Below are positions 35,593 through 45,273 of a stretch of DNA of 64,000 nt, one piece after another. Location of the stretch: the NCBI GenBank assembly GCA_963770295.1, contig CAVYPA010000012.1, forward strand, positions 76,200 to 140,199. Reading direction: 5' to 3'. Below the pieces are notes generated by a model. The model saw only the letters and a program-made list of their open reading frames with translations, ran no database searches and had not been told where the DNA came from. How positions within the stretch are numbered: the stretch's first letter is position 1; each line of letters begins with the position of its first letter. The stretch comes from AWTP1-13 sp963770295. GTDB lineage: Bacteria; Pseudomonadota; Alphaproteobacteria; Rhizobiales; Hyphomicrobiaceae. The position numbers and the translations under genes were made by a program.

Positions 35593-36309
35593 CTACAAGG
35601 CCAAATAGCGCTTCTTGACGGCGTCGTCGCCCTTGAGCGCGTCGATGCTGTTGCGATAGACGATCCGCCCCTTGTCGATGATGGCGGCGTGACTGGCGAT
35701 GCCAAGGCAGAAATGCATATTCTGCTCGGCCAGCAAGACGGTTACACCCATATCGCGCAGGCGCCGCAAAAGCTCGCCGATGCGCGCCACAATCACCGGT
35801 GCCAGACCTTCGCTCGGTTCGTCGAGCAAGAGGCCGATTGGATTTCCCATCAGCGTGCGGGCGATGGTCAACATCTGCTGCTCGCCGCCGGACAGGCGGC
35901 CGCCCAGGCGGCTCTTGAGCGGCTCGAGCAGCGGAAACATTTGGTAGATGCGCGCCAGCGTCCAGTAGTCCTGTCCGTCGGGCCCCTTTTTCGTGCCGAT
36001 CAGCAAGTTGTCCTCAACCGTGTGCTCGGGAAAGATCTGTCGATCCTCGGGAACATAGCCGATCCCGGCGCGGGCGATGGCATGTGGTTTTCGCCCCTGA
36101 AACTCCGTGCCGGCAATGCGTATGCGTCCGCGCCGTGGTGGCGCCAGGCCGGCGAGCGCCTTCAGCGTAGTGGACTTGCCGGCGCCATTGCGTCCAAGCA
36201 GCGCCGTGGTCTGACCCTCGAGGACGGCAACGCCGAGGCCAAACAGGATCTGGCTCGAGCCGTAGTAGACATCGATGCCCTCCGCTTCGATGATCGCCCG
36301 TTGGCTCAT
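35593..36309 (-). CDS. livF: LIV-type ABC importer ATPase LivF (cluster 2)
   Basis: A 238-residue ATPase. Walker A GRNGAGKST, Q-loop region GYVPEDRQIFPEHTVEDNL, signature LSGGEQQM and Walker B GLLLDEPSEGLAP are all in place, as is the switch His region LLAEQNMHF. The short length and ALLGRNGAGKSTTLKAL mark it as LivF rather than LivG. Its start overlaps the stop of livG by four bases. Confidence 0.94.
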   Translation of the reverse strand: MSQRAIIEAEGIDVYYGSSQILFGLGVAVLEGQTTALLGRNGAGKSTTLKALAGLAPPRRGRIRIAGTEFQGRKPHAIARAGIGYVPEDRQIFPEHTVEDNLLIGTKKGPDGQDYWTLARIYQMFPLLEPLKSRLGGRLSGGEQQMLTIARTLMGNPIGLLLDEPSEGLAPVIVARIGELLRRLRDMGVTVLLAEQNMHFCLGIASHAAIIDKGRIVYRNSIDALKGDDAVKKRYLAL

Positions 36310-37061
36310 GCGTGGCCCGCCGCGTACTCACTGCCGAGATAGGCCTCGATGACCGCGGGATGTCGGCGGATTGCCGCGGGTGTGCCCTCGGCCAGGACGC
36401 GACCATAGCTCAGCACGGCAATGTTCTGGGCAATCTTGAAGACGATATCCATGTCGTGCTCGATGAACACCAGGGTCATCTTTTCCCGCTGCCACAGGCG
36501 CTGCACGGTATCGATCATGTGCCAGCGCTCTTCGGGCCCCATGCCGGCCGTGGGCTCGTCGAGCAGCAGAACCCGCGGTTCGAGCACCAGCGCGAGGGCG
36601 ATGTCCAGGAGCTTCTGGTCGCCGTGGCTGAGCGAGCGGGAGATCATGTCGGCCTTCGCCGCCAAGCCGACCATATGCATGATCTCCTCGGCGCGCTCGC
36701 GCGAGGCGGCAAGCGGAAAGCGGGCCAGCAGCCTTGCGTGCTGTTGGCGTTGAGCGTTCACGGCGGCAAGCAGCGCTTCGCGGACGGTGAGGCTCGGAAA
36801 GATGCTGGCGATTTGAAAGGCCCGGGCAATGCCGCGTCGAACGATCGCGGGCGTAGATAGGCCGGCAATATTTTCTCCGCCCAGCACAATGCGGCCTTGG
36901 TCCGGCAGCAAGGTCCCCATAATCAGGTTAAAGAACGTCGTCTTGCCGGCACCATTTGGCCCGATGACGGCGGTGAGCGAGCCTGGCGTGAAGTGCAAGC
37001 TGACGCCGCTGATGGCGACGACGCCGCCGAAGGATTTGCTCAAGTTCTCGATCAGCAGCAT
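36306..37061 (-). CDS. livG: LIV-type ABC importer ATPase LivG (cluster 2)
   Basis: A 251-residue ATPase with Walker A GPNGAGKTT, the LivG-typical IARAFQIASIFPSLTVREALL segment, signature LSHGDQKLLDIALAL and Walker B VLLLDEPTAGMGPEE. The C-terminus contains LAEGTPAAIRRHPAVIEAYLG, a LivG hallmark. It couples ATP hydrolysis to import through LivH/LivM. It starts 13 bases after the livM stop. Confidence 0.94.
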   Translation of the reverse strand: MLLIENLSKSFGGVVAISGVSLHFTPGSLTAVIGPNGAGKTTFFNLIMGTLLPDQGRIVLGGENIAGLSTPAIVRRGIARAFQIASIFPSLTVREALLAAVNAQRQQHARLLARFPLAASRERAEEIMHMVGLAAKADMISRSLSHGDQKLLDIALALVLEPRVLLLDEPTAGMGPEERWHMIDTVQRLWQREKMTLVFIEHDMDIVFKIAQNIAVLSYGRVLAEGTPAAIRRHPAVIEAYLGSEYAAGHA

Positions 37062-37074
37062 TGACCTGCCCGTG

Positions 37075-38094
37075 TCATTCGCCGCTCAGTTTGTTGGATG
37101 GCTCGGCGAACGGGGGCGCTGGCAACGGCATTGACCCTGGCGCTGCGCTGCGCTCGCGCCACAGCTCGGCCAGATAGTCGGCAAGCCCCTTTCTTAGCCC
37201 GAGGGCGAACAACAAGATAATGAGCCCCAGAACCAGGCCATAGTGCTCGGTGAGCTTGGTCACCACGTCGTTCAGCGCCAGCAGCATGACGGCGCCGGCC
37301 ACCGGCCCCAAAAACAGGGTGGTGCCGCCCAGCATGATCATAAAGATCGCCTCGCCGGAAATGGTCCAGTAGGCGAAATCCGGAAAGGCGCCAGACACGA
37401 ACAGGCTCATGACCACGCCGCCAATCGAGCCAAAGGCACCGGCGATGATGAAGGCGGCAAGACGCATGGCCCAGACGTTGATGCCGAGCGACGTTGCCCG
37501 TGCGGGATTGTCGCGGATCAGGCGGAGCGTGTAGCCGAACGGCGATTGCACGATATGGCGCATCAGCAGCAGGCACAGCACCAACAGGCCGGCGGAGAAC
37601 AAGTAGAGGTGATGGGGCTGGTCGAGGCGGATCCCCAAAAACGGCGGGCGCGGCACGCCGCCCGTCAAGCCCTGGTCGCCGCCCGTCAAGGGCGTCCAAG
37701 CAATAATGAGGCTGTGCAGCAGCATCTGGAAGGCCAGGGTCAGGAAGGCGAAGTAGATCTCCTTCAGCCGCACGCAAATTGCCCCGACGATGCCGGCAAC
37801 AGCGACGGACAAGAGCACGGTCAGCGCCAAGGCCGCCGGGATGGATGTGCCGAGCCTCTGCATGGCGAGGGCAAAGCTATAGGCGCCAAGGCCGAAGAAC
37901 AGGCCGTGCCCGAAGCTCTCCAGGCCGGCATAGCCAACCAGCAGGTTGAGCGAGGTGGCAAAGATGCCGAAGGCGGCGAGCCGGATGACAAAGTCGGACA
38001 TGCCCCTGCTCGGCCAAAGCATCGGCAGGGCGGCGAGCAGGGCGAAGATCACCAGCGCAATCAGGCAGTCGCGCAGGGTGGAGGACGTGCGCAC
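37075..38094 (-). CDS. livM: LIV-type ABC importer permease LivM (cluster 2)
   Basis: A 339-residue membrane protein. VGYAGLESFGHGLFFGLGAYS, YFAFLTLAFQMLLHSLI, GGDQGLTGGVPRP and the long C-terminal helices are LivM features. No ATG is available; GTG at 38094 with GAGGG upstream is my choice, and TTG at 38097 is the next codon outward. It is one or a few bases from the livH stop, so tightly coupled. Confidence 0.93.
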   Translation of the reverse strand: MRTSSTLRDCLIALVIFALLAALPMLWPSRGMSDFVIRLAAFGIFATSLNLLVGYAGLESFGHGLFFGLGAYSFALAMQRLGTSIPAALALTVLLSVAVAGIVGAICVRLKEIYFAFLTLAFQMLLHSLIIAWTPLTGGDQGLTGGVPRPPFLGIRLDQPHHLYLFSAGLLVLCLLLMRHIVQSPFGYTLRLIRDNPARATSLGINVWAMRLAAFIIAGAFGSIGGVVMSLFVSGAFPDFAYWTISGEAIFMIMLGGTTLFLGPVAGAVMLLALNDVVTKLTEHYGLVLGLIILLFALGLRKGLADYLAELWRERSAAPGSMPLPAPPFAEPSNKLSGE

Positions 38095-38098
38095 CAAG

Positions 38099-38998
38099 TC
38101 AGCCCTCGCGCCCGAACAAGCCGCTGGGTTTTAGGACCAGCACGACGGCCATCAGCAGAAACATCAAGCCTTCGGTAAACAGCGGGAAGCCGATGGTGCC
38201 AAAGCTACGCACCAGGCCGATCAGCAGCGATCCGATCAATGCGCCGGCAACCGAGCCCATGCCACCGATGACGGTAACGATGAAGGATTCGACCACCACC
38301 GACAGGCCCATGCCCGACACGATGGATCGCACCGGGGCCGCAAGCGCCCCGGCGAGGCCGGCGAGCAGGCCGCCCAGCATGAAGACGCTGGCGTAGACGT
38401 ATCCTGTGTTAATGCCGAGCGCCGACACCATTCCCGGATTGATCGCCACGGCGCGCACGATTTTGCCGAAGCGGGTGCGTGTGATCGCGAGCCCGAGCGC
38501 CAGGGCAATCAGCAGGGTCAGCACGATCAGGAACAGATAGTAGACGGGCACGACGCCGCCAGCCACCAGGTAGGGCGGCTTGCGAAAGGCGGCGGGCATC
38601 CCGAGCGACTTGAATTCGGGACCCCAGATGATCTTGACCAAGTCGTCCAGGATCAAGATCACGCCATAGCAGACGAGAAGCTGCATCAAGACCTGGGAGC
38701 CGTACACCCGGCTGATGATCAGGCGCTCGAACAGCAGGCCAAATGTGGCGACGCCGAGGGCAGCCGTGATCACCGCCAGCAGAAAGCTGTCGCTGAGGCC
38801 ATAGACGGTCAGCACCAGATAGGCCCCGAGCATGTAGAAGGAGCCGTGGGCGAAGTTGATGACCTTGAGGACGCCAAAGATGAGCGAGACGCCGGCGGCC
38901 ACCAAAAACAGCAGCATGCCGATGATCAAACCACTGGTCGATTGCGTGACGATGCAGGAGAGCGACGTGACGCAGTTGGCCAAAGCCGGCAAGTCCAA
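38099..38998 (-). CDS. livH: LIV-type ABC importer permease LivH (cluster 2)
   Basis: A 299-residue membrane protein with LivH landmarks: GLIIGMLLFLVAAGVSLIFG, VINFAHGSFYMLGAY and VTVIGGMGSVAGALIGS. It begins with TTG at 38998, preceded by GAGGTGG. It follows the binding-protein gene by 86 bases and precedes livM directly. Confidence 0.93.
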   Translation of the reverse strand: MDLPALANCVTSLSCIVTQSTSGLIIGMLLFLVAAGVSLIFGVLKVINFAHGSFYMLGAYLVLTVYGLSDSFLLAVITAALGVATFGLLFERLIISRVYGSQVLMQLLVCYGVILILDDLVKIIWGPEFKSLGMPAAFRKPPYLVAGGVVPVYYLFLIVLTLLIALALGLAITRTRFGKIVRAVAINPGMVSALGINTGYVYASVFMLGGLLAGLAGALAAPVRSIVSGMGLSVVVESFIVTVIGGMGSVAGALIGSLLIGLVRSFGTIGFPLFTEGLMFLLMAVVLVLKPSGLFGREG

Positions 38999-39084
38999 GC
39001 ACCACCTCGATCCAGATCTGTACTGCCGCTGCGACTAGCGCCTCCTGGACAATGCGCCAGCGCGCTGCAAGGCGAGCGCGAGGT

Positions 39085-40345
39085 TTAAAGGTAGTTGTTC
39101 TTCTTCTTCCATGCCGTTTCGAGTTCGTAGATGACTTGCCAATCGACGGGCGTCACTTCCGGCATGAACGGTTCTGTGGGGATTGTTTGCCCCCAGCCCG
39201 TGGCGTAATTGACGAGCGTCTGGTCCTCGGCCCGCATGGTGAGCGTTCCATCGGCTCCGAACGGGCTTTCGATCGTCATGCCGCGGATGGCGTCGGACAG
39301 CTTTTTGGCTTCCGTGCTGCCGGCCTTTTTCAGACCCTCGAGCACGAACTTGGCGCCGGTGGCATTCTCCCAGGACCAATTGATGGGAAACTCGTTGAAT
39401 TTTGCCCGGTACTCGGCGGCCCACTTGGCATTGGCTTCCGTCCTCGGAAACGTCGACAGGTAGCGGTTGCCGGAATGGATGCCCTTCGGCAGGTTCTTGA
39501 CCGCCGTTAGGATGGTGTAGTCGGCCACGTTGATGGTGAAGACCTCCATCTGCGCGAAGAGATTGTAGATTGCGCTCTGATCGATGAAGGCGGTGAGGTC
39601 GCCACCCCACAAGCAGGAATACATGGCCTGCGGTTTGATCTGTAAAATCTTGGTCAGGGCATCGGTGTAATCCGGCTGATACAACTTCGGCCAGGCTTCA
39701 CCCACCACCTCGACGTCGGGCTGGAAGTGTTTGAGGTATTCGAGAAAGAGCTGTGTGGAGTCGCGACCGTAGGCATAGTCCGGCGAGCACGATAGCCACT
39801 TCTTCAGGCCCTTGGTCTTGGCGATCTTGCCGGCGTAGGAGCCGGCGGCGATCGAAATCGTGAATGCCCTGCCGTGCCGCCCGGAAGGCGTTTGCAATGC
39901 GCAGCTTCGGATCGGCCGTCAGCGCTGAGGTCTCCGAGTTCATGTGCATGACGACGACGCCCAAGTCTTTGGCGACCTCGTGAATGGCAAAGGCCCCAGC
40001 CGACAATTCCGAATCGAATAGAATTTCGCAGCCGTCGCTGTTGACGAGCTCGCGTGACAGGCGCGCCGCCTCCTCGGGCTTGCCCTTGGTGTCGCGTGCC
40101 ACCAGCTCGACCATGCGGCCGCCCAGTCCGCCGCCGGCATTGAATTTCTCAATCTCCAGCAAGCAGCCGTTGCGAGACGACGAGCCGACCATGGCCGCGC
40201 GTCCCGACTGAATGGTCGGCATGCCGATCTTGATGGGTTTGTTTTGCGCGCGCGAGACGAATGGAAAACCCCCGACGGCCACCGTCGCCACGGCAGCCGA
40301 CAACACCTCGCGCCGGCTGCGGCCATTGTTGCGCCTTTTGGACAT
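39085..40345 (-). pseudogene. LIV-type ABC importer substrate-binding protein (cluster 2), split by a one-base insertion
   Basis: The first frame starts MSKRRNNGRSRREVLSAAVA at 40345, after AGGAAATCC, with a twin-arginine-like leader. It continues as IKIGMPTIQSGRAAMVGSS through FRAARQGIHD. There GATTTCG has one T too many (39855-39857 on the plus strand). The second frame then gives SIAAGSYAGKIAKTKGLKKW and runs cleanly to KKKNNYL. The restored product of about 419 residues is a Peripla_BP_6 protein of the amide/urea or aromatic-acid binding type, with YAYGRD and ENATGAKFVLEGLKKAG near the ligand lobes. No other lesion was seen, so the break may be a homopolymer sequencing error. Confidence 0.9.
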
Positions 40346-40570
40346 GGATTTCCTCCATCGCTCGCGTCCGCGGCGGTGCCGAGGCGCCATTGTTGCTTTT
40401 ATGGTCAAGACTTTGAAATAGGCAGTGGTCCTGGTCAAGCCACCAGAAGGTCAGGCGAGGCCCGCCAGGCCTGCATTGCTGGGAGGTGTGACGGCGCGCC
40501 ATGGTTTCTAGCGCGGTGCCTGCGCGTTAAGTCCAAACACGCGTCCGCTCGGATCAAGACGCCCAAGGCG

Positions 40571-41458
40571 TCAAACGGGCGCGAGGTGGGTGCGGAACCA
40601 GGCGGTGGTTTCCGCCATCACCTGACTGAAGGCAGGCTCAACATAGACCTGGTAGTGACCAAAGCCGCGCAAGGTCACGAGTTTCTTAGGCTCGCCGGCC
40701 TTGGCAAACAGCGCCTCGGATTCTTCGGGCGGGACCAGGCGATCGTCATCCGTCGTGATGAACAGAATTGGGCGCGGGGCAATTTTGTCGACGACCCACT
40801 CGGGATGAAAGCCCAAGGTATCGTCGATGAACTCGAGCGGCAATTCATTGACCGCGGCGGGATTGGCGCGGCGCGCGGTGGCGGCGAGTTCGGCGGACTG
40901 ACGATCGGGCAAGAGGATCTGGGCGCGGTCGGCCATCGCCGACTTGCCATCGATAACGCGCTTTTCGCGGTCTAATTTGGCTCGGTTGAGAAGATCGTGC
41001 CATTCATCGGGCCGGCGCACGCTGCGCATCCAGCGTTGGCCGTGACCAATGCCGACGACGCTGACGATGCACTTGACCCGGGGGTCGACGGCGCCGACCC
41101 AGACGACGGTGGCGCCGCCGTAGCTCGTGCCGTAGAGGCCGAGGCGACCGGGATCGACCTGGGGCTGCAGGGAGAGAAAGGTCAGCGCCGCCTGGACGTC
41201 GGCCACGCGGCCGTAGGGCGCCAGCCGGCTGCGTGGGCCCTCGCTTGCTCCCCAGCCCTTGTAGTCGAAGGTGAGCACGATGTAGCCCGCGTCGTTGAGA
41301 AGGCGGGCATTGTCCGGCAAGTAGAGGTCCTTGACACCGGTATAGCCGTGGCACAGCACGACGCCGGCACATCGATCGCTCGCGCGCAAGTCCTGCGGCA
41401 GATAGAGATCACCGGAAAGCTTACAGCCTTCGCTGTAGAATGCGACGGATTGTTTCAT
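40571..41458 (-). CDS. Alpha/beta hydrolase with lid insertion (dienelactone/DUF-type esterase)
   Basis: A 295-residue cytoplasmic hydrolase. The oxyanion strand is VVLCHGYTGVKD, the nucleophile elbow is GLYGTSYGGATVVW (G-T-S-Y-G-G), a late Asp lies in FITTDDDRLVPPEE and the His in LRGFGHYQVY. The start at 41458 has a strong GGAGGAGAGG site, and the gene overlaps the LLM oxygenase stop by four bases. Coupling to a flavin monooxygenase suggests a step that opens an ester or lactone formed by oxygenation (inference). Confidence 0.9.
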   Translation of the reverse strand: MKQSVAFYSEGCKLSGDLYLPQDLRASDRCAGVVLCHGYTGVKDLYLPDNARLLNDAGYIVLTFDYKGWGASEGPRSRLAPYGRVADVQAALTFLSLQPQVDPGRLGLYGTSYGGATVVWVGAVDPRVKCIVSVVGIGHGQRWMRSVRRPDEWHDLLNRAKLDREKRVIDGKSAMADRAQILLPDRQSAELAATARRANPAAVNELPLEFIDDTLGFHPEWVVDKIAPRPILFITTDDDRLVPPEESEALFAKAGEPKKLVTLRGFGHYQVYVEPAFSQVMAETTAWFRTHLAPV

Positions 41459-42495
41459 CGCCTCTCCTCCTCGACGGCAGTTGGGGGACGGGGCATGCAC
41501 GCGAAATGCGGCATGATCTCTTTGGCGAAGGTGTTCAGTGCCGCCACCGAGCCCGTCGGGTCGACCAGCAACACATAATCGACGCCCCCGGCTTCGAGCT
41601 TTTTCAGGCGCGCGATGATCTCGTCGGGCGTGCCCAGCAAGGCGGCCTCCTCACCGGCAAGGTCGGCCTCGGCATGTGAGCCGATATTGCGGTAGCGCTC
41701 GGCGCCATGTCCGCGCGCCAGGCCCCCAATCGCCTTCAGCACTTTTATGCGCAGATTGTAGGCCTGCTGCCGCTCTTGCTCGGTTCGCACGATCTGCAAA
41801 GCGCGCGCCACGCCGATCTGACCGGGGCGGTAGGGTCGGCCCTCAAGGTGTAAGGCGTGGCGGTAGGCGGCAACCCGCTCGATAATAAGTTCGACCGGCG
41901 CGATCTGGTCGAGCAACAGATTGAAGCCTTCCCGCGCCGCGCGCTGGATCGAGTCAAGGCTGCCCGCACCCATCCACAGGGGCGGATGCGGTTGCTGGAC
42001 CGGGCGAGGTTCAATGATGACGTTCTCGAAACGCCAAAAGTGGCCGCTGTGGGAGAAGCGATCCTTGGCGGCCCAAGCCTTGCGCAGGAAAGCCATGGTT
42101 TCATCGAAGCGCGCAGTCGCTTCTGCGATGGGAATGGAGAAGCCCGCGAATTCGGCATCGCGGTAGCCTTTGCCGACGCCAAAATCCAGGCGGCCGTTGC
42201 TCAGAAGATCAAGCGTTGCCACCTGCTCCGCCAATAGGACCGGATTGTGCCATGGCAGAACCACCACCGCCGTGCCGAGCCGCAGGCGCTGGGTGCGGCC
42301 GGCGAGATAGCTCAAAAAGTTCAAGGATGCCGAGAGCTGGCCAACGCCGGTGAAGTGGTGCTCGACCACAAACACGCTGTGAAAGCCCAACTCCTCGGCC
42401 CGCAATACGTAGTCAATGTATTTGCGGTAGCCGATACTGTCCCCGACCGGCCCATCACCGGACGACTTGGCTCCCCCAAACAGGCCAAACTGCAT
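41455..42495 (-). CDS. LLM-class flavin-dependent oxidoreductase (bacterial luciferase-like)
   Basis: A 346-residue TIM-barrel monooxygenase of the luciferase-like superfamily. The sequence opens MQFGLFGGAKSSGDG. YVLRAEELGFHSVFVVEHHF, LGTAVVVLPWHNPVLLAEQVATLDLLSNGRLDFGVGKGY and PLWMGAGSLDSIQRAAREGFNLLL are the classical flavin-site blocks. It would use reduced FMN from a partner reductase, not seen here, to oxygenate an organic substrate. It is the first gene of the long cluster-2 operon, which includes two hydrolases and a full importer. Confidence 0.92.
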   Translation of the reverse strand: MQFGLFGGAKSSGDGPVGDSIGYRKYIDYVLRAEELGFHSVFVVEHHFTGVGQLSASLNFLSYLAGRTQRLRLGTAVVVLPWHNPVLLAEQVATLDLLSNGRLDFGVGKGYRDAEFAGFSIPIAEATARFDETMAFLRKAWAAKDRFSHSGHFWRFENVIIEPRPVQQPHPPLWMGAGSLDSIQRAAREGFNLLLDQIAPVELIIERVAAYRHALHLEGRPYRPGQIGVARALQIVRTEQERQQAYNLRIKVLKAIGGLARGHGAERYRNIGSHAEADLAGEEAALLGTPDEIIARLKKLEAGGVDYVLLVDPTGSVAALNTFAKEIMPHFACMPRPPTAVEEERR

Positions 42496-42594
42496 GCACT
42501 TTCTCCGCCTCGAGCGCCGCCTGGCTGCCTGGCCGCCACCCAGAATGGCACAGAGGTACGGTCGCGAGGTAGCCCGTTGTCCCCCGGGATGGGG

Positions 42595-43278
42595 TCAACC
42601 GTTGCCGGTCAAGCGCAGGATTGCGCCCAAGATGGCCTCCGTTGGGCCGCTGATCAGGCGCGAGATGATGTTGAGGTCAACGCCCATTTGTGCACCGAGG
42701 ATCGGTGCAAACAACATCAGCGTGAGAAGGATCATGACGCCGTAGGGTTCGAGCCGAGCCAGCGGCAAGGCCAAAAAATTGGGCAACAGGCCGACGGCCA
42801 CCCGGCCGCCATCGAGCGGGGGGAGCGGGATCATGTTGAACACCGCTAGAACCACATTGATGATGAGCGCATTGCGCAGGTTTTGCGCCAACCAGCGGCC
42901 GACTTCGGTTGGAAAAAAAGCGACGAGGTGAAAGAAGAGAGCTGCGAGTGTGGCAAGCACAATGTTGGTCGCGGGACCGGCCACGGCGACCAGCACCATG
43001 TCGCGGCGCGGATGGTTGAGGGCCGAAAAATTCACTGGCACCGGTTTGGCGTATCCGAACAGAAAGGGGGCGCGCAGAAAGAGGAGCATCGCCGGCAGAA
43101 GCAGGGTGCCGAAAGGGTCGATGTGCTTCAGTGGATTGAGGCTCACCCGCCCCAGGCGCCAGGCCGTGTTGTCGCCTAACATGTAGGCGGCGAAGCCGTG
43201 TGCGGCTTCGTGCAGGGTGATGGCGATGATGACCGGCAGCACCCAGGTGGAGGCCGTGTAGAGCATCTCGGGTGACAT
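42595..43278 (-). CDS. Site-2 protease-family membrane metalloprotease (M50)
   Basis: A 227-residue intramembrane protease. The zinc motif HEAAH lies in the first helix (ITLHEAAHGFAAYMLGD), and the third ligand Asp lies in FNMIPLPPLDGGRVAVG. A run of helices with the GPATNIVLA motif, as in the SpoIVFB/Rip2 group, lies between them. No PDZ or CBS domain is present. The Met at 43278 begins the first helix; an upstream frame extension has no similarity. It is monocistronic. Confidence 0.9.
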   Translation of the reverse strand: MSPEMLYTASTWVLPVIIAITLHEAAHGFAAYMLGDNTAWRLGRVSLNPLKHIDPFGTLLLPAMLLFLRAPFLFGYAKPVPVNFSALNHPRRDMVLVAVAGPATNIVLATLAALFFHLVAFFPTEVGRWLAQNLRNALIINVVLAVFNMIPLPPLDGGRVAVGLLPNFLALPLARLEPYGVMILLTLMLFAPILGAQMGVDLNIISRLISGPTEAILGAILRLTGNG

Positions 43279-43490
43279 GTGGGTACTCGCCGATCGATAA
43301 GGCCGCCGCAGCCAACGGGGTGACAGCACCAAGGGACTGAAGTCGGCACTGCGCTTGGAAGCTTGGCCAAAGGTGATTGTTACGTCAATTGGATGGGAGC
43401 GGCCTTGGCAAATGACCCGAACTGGCGCCCGCGCGCAATCAGGATAAAGCTGCACGGCGCCGGGAGCCCAGCCCCCCGGAGGTCTCCAAC

Positions 43491-44462
43491 TTAGGCCGCG
43501 CGGCTCAAATTCTCGGCCGCGAGGGCACCCGCCTTGCGGCCGAACTCGATCATGGCCTCGATGGCAAGGGTTGCGTGCTGGAACCATTCGGGCGCCGTCA
43601 TCGGCTGGGCCTGTTGGCTTGGGACCGCCGTGAGCAACAGCCCGCGTACGCGTTCGCGGTCTGAGAAATATTTCTGTTGCACCAATCGCGTCTGTTCGGT
43701 CAGGCGCGGCTGCGGCGCCAGCCCCGCCAAGGTCGATTGCATTTGCTGCCAAATGGACACGGCGCGATGACGATTGTAGTCCGCACTCGTCAGTTGCCGC
43801 CGGGCTGCGCGCCCGGAGGCCGCGAGGAAAATGGCGATTTGCGCGCGCTCGCGGCCGGCATATTCTGCCATCTCGAGCGACAGCCGCTGCACTTCCAGCC
43901 ACCCGGCGATGGCGTTGTCGGCGGCCTTGAGTTCGGCGTGGATCGTGCCGAGCAGGTCTTGCATGGCGGCGATGAGAGCCGTCGACGTCTCGAACGATCT
44001 CGAGCCGGTATGGATGGACCTCAGGAATGCGGGCTTGCCCGCGTCCCGATCGAACTCTTGGCGCTGCGATAGGAGCATCGCCTGTGCGGCGGCGATCCGA
44101 TCGAGCTGCTGCGCCAGCGGGCTCGGCTGCATCTGTTTGAGAAGAGCTTCGGCCCTGGCAACGGCCGCATCGGCACCTTGGCGCCGCTCGGCTAAGCCAC
44201 TGGCCTCGGGCGCACCGATTGGCTCCAGCGCGCTCAGGGCCGCAAGGGCCAATCCGCGTTCGCCGGCCAGAGCTTGGGACGCCACGAGCACGTCGTCAGC
44301 CAGCCGCAAGGCCAATCGCTTTTCCGCCAAACCCCAGGGCGGGCGCGGCCCATTGGTGGTCTCATTGTCGGTATCGGGCCACCACCAAACGGTGCTCAAG
44401 AGGGCAAGGAGGACCATCAGGCTGAGCAGCAGCGTTACCACGCCAGGTCTACGGCCATGCAT
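43491..44462 (-). CDS. Membrane-anchored helical protein resembling a NIT-type sensor domain
   Basis: A 323-residue protein with one N-terminal transmembrane helix (GVVTLLLSLMVLLALLSTVWWW) and an otherwise alpha-helical periplasmic part. The segment ALAGERGLALAALSAL resembles the ERG motif at the start of nitrate/nitrite-sensing (NIT) domains, and later helices (SFETSTALIAAMQDLLGTIHAEL) have similar spacing. No HAMP, kinase, cyclase or methyl-accepting output domain follows, so it would be a stand-alone sensor or structural protein. The family assignment is tentative. Confidence 0.5.
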   Translation of the reverse strand: MHGRRPGVVTLLLSLMVLLALLSTVWWWPDTDNETTNGPRPPWGLAEKRLALRLADDVLVASQALAGERGLALAALSALEPIGAPEASGLAERRQGADAAVARAEALLKQMQPSPLAQQLDRIAAAQAMLLSQRQEFDRDAGKPAFLRSIHTGSRSFETSTALIAAMQDLLGTIHAELKAADNAIAGWLEVQRLSLEMAEYAGRERAQIAIFLAASGRAARRQLTSADYNRHRAVSIWQQMQSTLAGLAPQPRLTEQTRLVQQKYFSDRERVRGLLLTAVPSQQAQPMTAPEWFQHATLAIEAMIEFGRKAGALAAENLSRAA

Positions 44463-44997
44463 GTCAGCCTCCAGCGGCTGTGGTCACCCGCGGCACCGCG
44501 CCTTGAGTGTATACGTCCCGGCGCTGGTAGCCAAAACCTCTGCACCAACCGGGATTGCCGGGCCTCCGATTGCGAGGCGCCGATTGCCCAATTGTGGAGC
44601 CGGATTGAAACGCCCACGCGCGGCTGGGCGACAGGCCGGAGGAAAGTGATGCCGGCCTTGAGCGCCACATTGGCCAGGCACGGTTCAATTGGCTTTTTCC
44701 GCGTCAGGGCCGAAAGCTGCGGTGCCGAGCTCACGATGCCGCATAAGTCCTAGTCCGGAGGGTTATTGCCCAGGGGCTTTCGGCGGCGCGGGGGATCCCC
44801 GAGCCCACCCGGGCCTCAGGCGCCGAGCGGGCGTCGCACCCCCTGCCGGCCGACGGGGCCGCGTTTATCAACAACTTCGGCGCTACCGCCCGGTAGCTTG
44901 AGCCGTGTGTAGTCACCGTCTCGTGATTTGTAAGCGAGCTTAGGGTTGCGCGAGAACAAGCAGGGGTGGGGACCGCAAAAGCGTTTTTGAGGGCAGG
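44463..44997. other. Divergent intergenic region
   Basis: About 535 bases between the NIT-like gene and the HTH gene. Open frames are short and dissimilar to known proteins. Promoters for both flanking genes should lie here. Confidence 0.35.
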
Positions 44998-45273
44998 ATG
45001 AAACGCGAGCGTCCAGCAGACGACATACGGCGTTGGGCCATCAAGGCACGCTTACAAGGCGTTCCGAGTCGCGAGATTGCGCTAAGCCTCGACCGCAGCC
45101 ATGAGACGATCAAGGGGTATCTTGGCAGCTGTGGTGGCACGGTCGAGGGCGCGTATCATTTGAATGCGCTCACCGCCCGGGCGCTCTTCACCGAACAGGA
45201 ACTGGTGGAGCTCGGCGCGGTTTGGAACGGCCGGTGCTGGGTTGGTCCCGGTCGCAACAAACGCGAGTTATAG
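44998..45273 (+). CDS. Small helix-turn-helix protein
   Basis: A 91-residue protein whose first half is a homeodomain-like HTH: DIRRWAIKARLQGVPSREIALSLDRSHETIKGYL. This resembles the N-terminal HTH of IS30-type transposases and GcrA/Sin3-like regulators. The second half is short and ends CWVGPGRNKREL. It probably binds DNA as a small regulator. The start has GAGGGC upstream. No operon partner. Confidence 0.65.
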   Translation: MKRERPADDIRRWAIKARLQGVPSREIALSLDRSHETIKGYLGSCGGTVEGAYHLNALTARALFTEQELVELGAVWNGRCWVGPGRNKREL

